A stretch of 11,595 nt of DNA from an uncultured Eubacteriales bacterium (GTDB lineage: Bacteria; Bacillota; Clostridia; Oscillospirales; Acutalibacteraceae): assembly GCA_934525065.1 (NCBI GenBank), contig CAKSYX010000042.1:1-11595 (forward strand), in the 5' to 3' direction. The position numbers were made by a program, and so were the translations under genes. Positions 7,511 to 11,595 of the stretch are shown one piece after another. Below the pieces are notes generated by a model. It was given only the letters and a program-made list of their open reading frames with translations. It searched no databases and was not told the DNA's origin. Positions within the stretch are counted from its first letter, which is position 1. Every line of letters starts with the position of its first letter.

Positions 7511-8200
7511 TTAAAGCGAAAGCATTTTGAGCAGAATATCAGAAAGGCAGCTTTCGGCCTTCTCGTTCATCTCTCGGTACTCCGCAGCTGAGCAATCATC
7601 GGCATCATCGCTGATTTTTCTGACGGAAAAAAATGGAATCGAGCACTTTGAGCAGACAGCAGCAATCGCAGCCGTTTCCATGTCAAACGCGCAAATTCCA
7701 AACTTTTCCTTGAAAAGGTTCTTCTTTTCTTTGTCGGTCAAAAACAGGTCGCCTGTGCCGAACCTTCCTGTTTTAAGCCCGAGTGCTTTTGCCTGTTCAA
7801 GGAGAGCTTCGTCTCCTGTATGGAGTGATTCCTCGCCCGAAGGCTTTTGACCGAGCTCATAGCCTATCGCGCTCAGGTCAAAATCACATTCTATAAAGCT
7901 CTCGCCCGCAACAATGTCTCCCCTGCGAAGGCCGCTCACTGCGCCGGAAAGACCGGCGTTCATAATTATATCTGCTCCCCTTTCAAGAATCAGTGCCGAA
8001 GCCGCAAAGGCGGCGCTGACCTTGCCTATTCCGCTTTCGATTGCAATAACGGTAAGCTTTTCACCGTCTTTCTCCGCGTCAAAGCTTGTAAAGCGGCAGG
8101 AGCGCAGTTTTCCCTTTACTGCGCCGAAAGCGGCCGCGGCTTCTTCAAAGGGCTTGTATTCCATTTCATCAGCAAAAATAATTCCAACTGTTTTTTTCAT
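7511..8200 (-). CDS. mtnN: 5'-methylthioadenosine/S-adenosylhomocysteine nucleosidase
   Basis: The 229-residue enzyme (MTAN, also called Pfs) cleaves adenine from methylthioadenosine and S-adenosylhomocysteine, serving the methionine salvage and activated-methyl cycles in the cytoplasm. Motifs in order are GIIFADEMEYKPF with Glu14 (counterpart of E. coli Glu12), SGIGKVSAA, IIMNAGLSGA, GTGDLFLTD, FDMETAAIA with Glu175 (E. coli Glu174) and ISDDAD with general acid Asp198 (E. coli Asp197). All three catalytic residues are present and the length is typical. AAAGGAT (plus 8208-8214) precedes the ATG by 7 bases, and a consensus promoter lies about 70 bases upstream, so it is a single-gene unit. No methionine or LuxS gene is adjacent. 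Confidence 0.95.
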   Translation of the reverse strand: MKKTVGIIFADEMEYKPFEEAAAAFGAVKGKLRSCRFTSFDAEKDGEKLTVIAIESGIGKVSAAFAASALILERGADIIMNAGLSGAVSGLRRGDIVAGESFIECDFDLSAIGYELGQKPSGEESLHTGDEALLEQAKALGLKTGRFGTGDLFLTDKEKKNLFKEKFGICAFDMETAAIAAVCSKCSIPFFSVRKISDDADDCSAAEYREMNEKAESCLSDILLKMLSL

Positions 8201-8271
8201 CCGAAAAATCCTTTCAAAGCATCTTTATTCAGTAAAACATTACCTTTTTCAAGTTTTTTCATACAAATTAA

Positions 8272-8300
8272 ATTATATGTATCTGTACCTCTCCTGTCAA
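8272..8300 (-). promoter_or_regulatory. sigma-A promoter of mtnN
   Basis: On the minus strand a perfect TTGACA (plus 8295-8300) and a perfect TATAAT (plus 8272-8277) are 17 bases apart. The start point would be near 8265, leaving a leader of about 65 bases before the mtnN ATG. No operator or riboswitch is evident. Confidence 0.9.
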
Positions 8301-8447
8301 CAGAAAAACGGCGGCATAAACTGAAAATGAGAGCTGACGTTCTTTTGAAACGCGCTTTTGCGGCGTATGATTTTGGCGGCAGAAATGCCCACGGGGAACC
8401 AATATTGCAGTTTTAAAGGAATAAACTCTGCCTGCGCCGCTTGATAT

Positions 8448-8504
8448 AAAAGCTGAGGGGGGTCGAAAATGACCGGGCTTTGCCGACTCCTCGGCTTTTG
8501 AGCC
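8448..8504. other. three-way-junction-like stem in a non-coding stretch
   Basis: AAAAGCTGAGG (8448-8458) pairs with CCTCGGCTTTT (8489-8499) as an 11-bp helix with one G-U. It encloses two small hairpins, GGTC-GAAAAT-GACC (8461-8474) and GGC-TTT-GCC (8476-8484). A competing hairpin GGCT-TTTG-AGCC (8493-8504) would break the main helix. It is the only notable structure in 8301-8530, where I find no gene. It follows no gene that reads towards it, so it is not an obvious terminator. Function and strand are unknown. Confidence 0.4.
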
Positions 8505-8536
8505 TTTCGGAAAGCAGAACAGGAAAAATTACTTTC

Positions 8537-8574
8537 TTCAAACTTTGTTCAAAAAATTTTCAAAACTGTTGAAA
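8537..8574 (+). repeat. phased TTCAAA boxes (11-bp period) and an inverted TTGAAA
   Basis: TTCAAA occurs at 8537-8542, 8548-8553 and 8559-8564, each start exactly 11 bases after the last. The inverse TTGAAA at 8569-8574 doubles as the -35 box of the following promoter. Helically phased copies leading into a -35 box suggest a regulator or curved-DNA site acting on the small secreted protein gene. The binding protein is unknown. Confidence 0.55.
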
Positions 8575-8597
8575 TCCTGCCTTTTTGTTGATATAAT
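8569..8597 (+). promoter_or_regulatory. sigma-A promoter of the small secreted protein gene
   Basis: TTGAAA (8569-8574) and a perfect TATAAT (8592-8597) are separated by 17 bases. The start point would be near 8604, giving a leader of under 30 bases. TTCAA/TTGAA (8559-8563 and 8569-8573) forms an inverted repeat over the -35 box. Confidence 0.85.
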
Positions 8598-8631
8598 CAT
8601 CATGTAGTTTTGCATGGAAAGGATGACACCA

Positions 8632-9009
8632 ATGAAAAAGTCTTTGAAGAAAACGATTTGCGTTGTGCTTTGCGCGCTGATACTTTTCTGCTCGTTTGTT
8701 TTTGTCGGCTCGGCCGAAAGCGTTGACCACCCGAGCGGCTGCCAGTGCGCCGAATGCGCCGGAACCAAGGATCCGAGCGACCTCACCTACGTTGCGCCCT
8801 CGGACGAAACCACCAAAAAAAGCGGCGTTGACGACTTTGTTTCCGAAGTTATCGGAACGAACCTTGACGGAAAAGAAGACGAAATCTACGAAAGCATGAG
8901 CGTTTTTCAAAAGCTGCTTGAAAGGCTGCGCGATTTCTGCGCCATGCTTGCAAGATTTGCGGATGAGCTTTCAGAGCCGCTCAAGAACTTCTTTAATTCA
9001 AGAGCGTGA
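8632..9009 (+). CDS. small secreted protein with CxCxxC cluster, unknown function
   Basis: I do not recognise a family. The 125-residue protein begins with a clear Sec signal peptide: basic MKKSLKK, a hydrophobic core, and a likely signal peptidase I site after GSA (residue 28). There is no lipobox. The mature part of about 97 residues opens with Cys37-x-Cys39-x-x-Cys42, which could bind metal or form disulfides. It continues with a polar, acidic middle and ends in amphipathic helical segments rich in Phe and Leu (roughly residues 90-125) that could contact a membrane or partner. Start: AAAGGA (8618-8623) is 8 bases before the ATG at 8632. In-frame ATGs at 8614 and 8623 overlap or precede that site and would extend the basic end without benefit. 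It has its own promoter and terminator, so it is expressed alone. Confidence 0.8.
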   Translation: MKKSLKKTICVVLCALILFCSFVFVGSAESVDHPSGCQCAECAGTKDPSDLTYVAPSDETTKKSGVDDFVSEVIGTNLDGKEDEIYESMSVFQKLLERLRDFCAMLARFADELSEPLKNFFNSRA

Positions 9010-9060
9010 GGAAGACTTAGTCTCAGCTGTTCTTACATAAGTATAAACGTCAAATAAAAG

Positions 9061-9083
9061 AGCGCCCTAACGGGCGCTTTTTT
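9061..9083 (+). terminator. strong, probably bidirectional Rho-independent terminator
   Basis: AGCGCCC-TAAC-GGGCGCT forms a perfect 7-bp GC-rich stem (9061-9067/9072-9078) with a run of six T. It ends the small secreted protein transcript 51 bases after its stop. On the minus strand the same stem is followed by CTTTTATTT, so it could also end a minus-strand RNA arriving from 9091-9210. Confidence 0.94.
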
Positions 9084-9090
9084 GCATATA

Positions 9091-9183
9091 TTGATGTCTG
9101 GAACCGACATAGGCTGTTCGGGCGTCAAAAAAAGGAGCCTACACGATGTTCAAGACCGGGACGGAAAAAATCCGCACCCACGG
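9091..9183. ncRNA. possible structured RNA of unknown family
   Basis: This gene-free stretch between a terminator and the next promoter folds into an ordered structure. Nested helices GTCT/AGAC (9096-9099/9153-9156), GAAC/GTTC (9101-9104/9148-9151) and TAGGCT/AGCCTA (9110-9115/9136-9141) enclose an A-rich loop. A second hairpin follows: GGG-x-CGGA-AAAAA-TCCG-xx-CCC (9158-9179). A-rich loops hint at plus-strand RNA, but the only terminator positioned to end it (9061-9083) suits a minus-strand RNA. I found no convincing promoter for either. I cannot match it to 6S, SRP, RNase P, tmRNA or a riboswitch class known to me. Confidence 0.35.
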
Positions 9184-9207
9184 CACGGCAATGAAACATT
9201 TTGTCTC

Positions 9208-9236
9208 TTGTTATAATTTCTCAATTCAGCTATAAT
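9208..9236 (+). promoter_or_regulatory. promoter of the regulator-serpin operon
   Basis: TTGTTA (9208-9213) and a perfect TATAAT (9231-9236) are 17 bases apart, with a start point near 9243. A second TATAAT at 9212-9217 overlaps the -35 box but has no good -35 of its own. The resulting leader is about 110 bases. Confidence 0.72.
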
Positions 9237-9238
9237 CA

Positions 9239-9349
9239 GGTTGCCGATGGTTGATTGGCGGTGAAAACACCGACGTGGCGATTTTTGCCGGACAGAAAAG
9301 CTTCTGTCTGTCGATTAACCGACGGCTACCCAAGTTGCAACTGAGGTGG
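9239..9349 (+). promoter_or_regulatory. multi-hairpin 5' leader of the regulator-serpin operon
   Basis: The leader can fold into a closed multibranch structure. GGTTGC (9239-9244) pairs with GCAACT (9337-9342), right before the ribosome site GAGG (9343-9346). Inside lie GCCGAT-GGTTG-ATTGGC (9243-9259), CGGTG-AAAA-CACCG (9259-9272), GGCGA-TTT-TTGCC (9277-9289), GACAGAA-AAGC-TTCTGTC (9291-9308) and GTCG-ATTAAC-CGAC (9310-9323). AGTTGCAACT (9333-9342) is a perfect 10-base palindrome that could instead be a DNA operator for the XRE protein encoded next. I recognise no riboswitch consensus. The hairpins are visible; a control role is inference. Confidence 0.5.
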
Positions 9350-9354
9350 AAAAT

Positions 9355-9807
9355 ATGAAAATCGCTCAAAAAATACGGGAATTGCGGCAAGCGGCAGGCA
9401 TGACCCAGTCAGAGCTTGCCGAAAAGCTCTTTGTCTCAAGGGACCTCGTTTCCAAATGGGAAGCCGGGTCGCGCCGCCCGGACTACCGAACAATAGCAAA
9501 AATTGCGGAAATTTTCGGCGTCTCCCCCGATGAGATAGTAAGCCGCAGCGACGTTCTGCTCTTTGAACTTTCAGGCTGCATTCCGCCCGGCTTTGATTTT
9601 GCGGCTAATAGCATTGACAAGCTGCTGAACGGTTTTCTCCGAAGCCTTCCTGAGCGGGAATGCGACGTTTTCATACGAAGATATCACTTTTTGGAAAACA
9701 GCTTTGAAATTGCGTCCTTTTACAAAATGACCGAGGCCAATGTTCGCCTGATACTCCACCGAACAAGAAAAAAACTGAAAAATTACCTGACGGAGGCATT
9801 GAAATGA
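9355..9807 (+). CDS. XRE helix-turn-helix protein fused to a sigma-70 region 4-like domain
   Basis: A 150-residue cytoplasmic DNA-binding protein with two parts. Residues 3-60 are a Cro/C1-type (XRE) domain: IRELRQAAGMTQSELAEKL, SRDLVSKWEAG and IAEIFGVSPDEI. Residues 89-146 match region 4 of ECF-type sigma factors: FLRSLPERECDVFIRRY, then a second helix-turn-helix ending LILHRTRKKLKNYL. Sigma region 2, needed for -10 recognition and core binding, is absent; the XRE domain occupies its place. It is therefore probably a regulator rather than a working sigma factor. Start: GAGGTGG (9343-9349) gives good spacing to the ATG at 9355; an in-frame GTG at 9346 lies within that site. The last codons overlap the serpin start (ATGA), so the two are made together. 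A palindrome in its leader may mean self-regulation. Confidence 0.85.
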   Translation: MKIAQKIRELRQAAGMTQSELAEKLFVSRDLVSKWEAGSRRPDYRTIAKIAEIFGVSPDEIVSRSDVLLFELSGCIPPGFDFAANSIDKLLNGFLRSLPERECDVFIRRYHFLENSFEIASFYKMTEANVRLILHRTRKKLKNYLTEALK

Positions 9808-11288
9808 AAGAGTATGAATTATTTGATTCACTGTCAAGAATTGATGATGATCTTATCGACCGCTCCAATCAGAAGGACAAGTACAGAAAGGAGAACAAGG
9901 GTATGCCGGCAAAGAGCTTTGTTTTCAAACGAGTTGTCCCTGTCGCCGCTGTTTTTGCGGTGGTGATTTCGGCGGTATTCGGTATACGCGGGCTTTATCT
10001 CAAAAACGGCGGCAGCAACGGCACCGCGCTTTGGGGTACCGACAGCAAAAGACCCACAGCGAGCCTTATGAAATACAGCATTGCTTGGCCGGAGATTCCG
10101 AAGCAAGTTCAGTACACCGAAGACTACAACTCAAAACAGTCCGAAGATTACTATGAGGAAAACGGAAAACGAATTGCAGGCAACAAAATTGACAAAGCGG
10201 AGTTTTCCAAGTTCCTGAACCTGACAACGCAGAGCTTTATTTCCGCAAAGGACGGCAAAAACAAAGTCTACTCCCCCGCAAACATCTATATTGCCCTGTC
10301 AATGCTTGCAAGCTGCACCGACAAAGACACTCAGGCTCAGATTCTTAATGTGCTCGGTGCCGATTCACAGGCAAAAGCGCAGGAAACAGCCGTCAAGCTG
10401 CTCAAGGGCAACTATGTTGACAACGGCTCAAAAAAGAGCCTTCTGACCAATTCCATTTGGACCGGTTCGGATTTCAGCCTGAACGAGAGCTTTTTGAAAA
10501 AGCTTTCGCAAAATTATTACGCGCCGATATTCAGCGGAGACCCGGCCGACAAAAAGTATTCGCAAGCCTTTCAAAGCTGGCTTAAAGCTTCAACAAACGG
10601 TCTTTTGAATGACGCCGCAGAAAAAATTAAATTTGATGAGCAGATGGCACTGACACTCGTTTCAACGCTGTATTACGCAGCAAACTGGGACAGCGAATTT
10701 TGGGCAAAGGACAACACCGAAAATGTGTTCCATTCGGTCAGCGGCGACCGAACCTGTACCTTTATGAATCAGCAAAAATACGGCGCCTACATTGAAAAAA
10801 GCGGATTCAGCGCTGTTACAAAGCAGTTTTCCGCCGGCGGACGTATGTATTTCATTCTGCCGAACGAGGGAACTTTTCCCGAATCTGTAATCGGCTCAAA
10901 GGAGCTGACCGATATGCTGTGTTCTAACGATTCAGACGACGGTGAACAGACAAATATCAAGCTGAGCGTTCCGAAGTTTGACATATCTTCGGATATCGAT
11001 CTGAAAAACTCTCTCGTCTCTCTCGGAATAACGGACGCCTTTGACCCGGAAAAAGCAGACTACTCCCCCGTTTCTCCCGACAGTCTGTATCTTTCAAAAA
11101 TCCGGCATTCTGCAAGAGTTTCTGTTGACGAAAAGGGCGTGACAGCCGCTGCATTTACGGTTGAAACCGTGCACGGATTTGGCGCGATTGAAAAAAAGGT
11201 TAATTTTACGCTCGACAGACCGTTTATCTTCGCAATTACAGCCGACACCGGAGATGTAATGTTTATAGGAATAGTGAACGAGGTTTGA
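9804..11288 (+). CDS. membrane-anchored serpin with an anti-sigma-like N-terminal tail
   Basis: The 494-residue protein has a cytoplasmic tail of about 43 residues (MKEYELFDSLSRIDDDLIDR), one transmembrane helix (about 44-66), a polar linker to about 130 and a complete serpin domain (about 134-494) outside the cell. The tail resembles the IDDDLI-type ends of membrane proteins encoded after ECF sigma genes. Serpin landmarks are YSPANIYIALSMLASCT, LVSTLYYAANWDSEFW, MYFILPNEG, LSVPKFDISSDIDL, LGITDAFDPEKADYSPVS and the C-terminal RPFIFAI. The hinge EKGVTAAAF (443-451) fits an inhibitory serpin (Ala at P12-P10), though Val at P14 and Phe at P9 are less usual. Canonical counting puts P1 near Phe459. 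Serpins trap serine or cysteine proteases after reactive-loop cleavage. GGAGG lies 7 bases before the ATG, and the gene overlaps the regulator gene. No clear terminator follows. A purely protective surface inhibitor is the main alternative to a sensor. Confidence 0.92.
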   Translation: MKEYELFDSLSRIDDDLIDRSNQKDKYRKENKGMPAKSFVFKRVVPVAAVFAVVISAVFGIRGLYLKNGGSNGTALWGTDSKRPTASLMKYSIAWPEIPKQVQYTEDYNSKQSEDYYEENGKRIAGNKIDKAEFSKFLNLTTQSFISAKDGKNKVYSPANIYIALSMLASCTDKDTQAQILNVLGADSQAKAQETAVKLLKGNYVDNGSKKSLLTNSIWTGSDFSLNESFLKKLSQNYYAPIFSGDPADKKYSQAFQSWLKASTNGLLNDAAEKIKFDEQMALTLVSTLYYAANWDSEFWAKDNTENVFHSVSGDRTCTFMNQQKYGAYIEKSGFSAVTKQFSAGGRMYFILPNEGTFPESVIGSKELTDMLCSNDSDDGEQTNIKLSVPKFDISSDIDLKNSLVSLGITDAFDPEKADYSPVSPDSLYLSKIRHSARVSVDEKGVTAAAFTVETVHGFGAIEKKVNFTLDRPFIFAITADTGDVMFIGIVNEV

Positions 11289-11336
11289 TTTGGGCAAGTA
11301 TTTTTGTGTCGCTATCAAAATCTTATTTTTATAGGT

Positions 11337-11509
11337 CTAATAACCGTTTTGCTCCAAATATGCATCCATAAGTGCAACCGTTGCAGGTTCATCATCAAGC
11401 GCTCCCATGTTCATAATTTGGACACACAAGCCCTCATCAATCGTCATAAACTCTGCCGACGAGCATATTCATACTCCAATCTGTTTTCCTTCATTACCTT
11501 AATCGGCAT
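11337..11509 (-). pseudogene. frameshifted, truncated GyrI-like domain fragment
   Basis: From an ATG at plus 11509 the minus strand reads MPIKVMKENRLEYEYARRQS and then meets TGA (11444-11446). One base out of register it continues FMTIDEGLCVQIMNMGALDD, then EPATVALMDAYLEQNGY and a TAG at 11337-11339. The joined reading resembles the effector-binding (GyrI/AraC-type) domain, whose relatives show EGxCVQIMHxG...DDEPAT. Restoring one T in the TTT near 11447-11450 joins the frames, so a single-base deletion explains the break. The N-terminal part of the domain and the C-terminal EIYLSD-type end are missing, and no ribosome site precedes the ATG, so this is a decayed remnant. Confidence 0.6.
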
Positions 11510-11528
11510 TGAAAGATTTTAGCAAGAT

Positions 11529-11595
11529 TCAGCTTTTAATTTTCCACTTTGCGCCATCTTCACGAAGGGTATAACCGCAATAAGAACAGCATCCG
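11529..11595 (-). CDS. C-terminal end of an unidentified gene cut by the window edge
   Basis: An open frame enters from the right edge on the minus strand and gives GCCSYCGYTLREDGAKWKIK-S before a TGA at plus 11529-11531. Only 21 full codons are visible. The two-Cys plus Cys pattern (CCSYCG) might be part of a zinc site. The coding-like composition and proper stop support a real gene end, but the family cannot be named from this piece. The GyrI-like remnant begins 19 bases downstream on the same strand. Confidence 0.45.
   Translation of the reverse strand, partial: GCCSYCGYTLREDGAKWKIKS

Noticed and set aside
8328..8416. A 29-codon plus-strand frame starting MRADVLLKRAF
   Set aside because: No ribosome site or promoter. 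It is the tail of a longer frame that is antisense to mtnN, so probably chance.
9091..9200. 6S or SRP RNA identity for the structured stretch
   Set aside because: It is too short for 6S, with no closing stem around a central bubble, and it lacks the SRP GGAAG/GNRA apical motif.
9243..9272. Resemblance of GCCGATGG...GGC to a fluoride (crcB) riboswitch
   Set aside because: The spacing, the pseudoknot partners and the downstream conserved parts are absent, and no fluoride exporter follows.
9355..9807. Ordinary ECF sigma factor
   Set aside because: No sigma region 2 is encoded; the N-terminus is a clear XRE domain, so the protein cannot act as a standard sigma factor.
11312..11334. Hairpin CTATCAAAAT-CTT-ATTTTTATAG after the serpin gene as a terminator
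   Set aside because: Almost entirely A-T with an internal mismatch and no following T run; too weak to call.

Overview
The window looks like chromosomal DNA of a low-to-mid GC, Gram-positive-type Clostridia. An Oscillospirales/Ruminococcaceae-like gut anaerobe is my inference. It rests on the walJ-rlmH neighbourhood beside murA, strong AGGAGG-type ribosome sites, probable TTG starts, a CCA-encoding tRNA, a GH36 alpha-galactosidase typical of gut Firmicutes, and a serpin, which is rare in bacteria but known in gut Clostridia. No phage genes, insertion sequences or CRISPR arrays were seen.

Layout. (1) 1-142: tRNA-Gln(CUG) on the minus strand with a consensus promoter. (2) 243-4479: a plus-strand sugar operon of GH36 alpha-galactosidase, a CBM9-like protein and a NahK-like sugar 1-kinase. 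The genes overlap, have one promoter and end at a strong terminator. None of the three proteins has a signal peptide, so the pathway is probably cytoplasmic and relies on a transporter encoded elsewhere. (3) 4490-8300: minus-strand housekeeping genes. mtnN has its own promoter. murA, whose real start is probably a TTG, has its own terminator. It is followed by the walJ-rlmH pair, which ends at a terminator facing that of the sugar operon. (4) 8301-9083: a gene-poor stretch with a three-way-junction-like stem, then TTCAAA boxes spaced exactly 11 bp in front of a consensus promoter. That promoter drives a small secreted protein with a Cys cluster, closed by a GC-rich terminator. (5) 9091-11288: the most unusual part. 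It holds an unidentified RNA-like fold, a promoter, a multi-hairpin leader, and two translationally coupled genes. The first encodes an XRE helix-turn-helix fused to a sigma-70 region-4-like domain without region 2. The second encodes a membrane-anchored protein with a short anti-sigma-like cytoplasmic tail, one transmembrane segment and a complete external serpin domain. (6) 11337-11595: minus-strand debris, a frameshifted GyrI-like fragment and the C-terminal end of a gene running in from beyond the window.

Best candidate for a new system: the XRE/sigma4-serpin pair, which resembles a sigma/anti-sigma module whose outer sensor has become a protease-trapping serpin. Cleavage of the reactive loop by an outside protease could be the signal. 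The domain layout is read directly from the sequence; the signalling model is inference.
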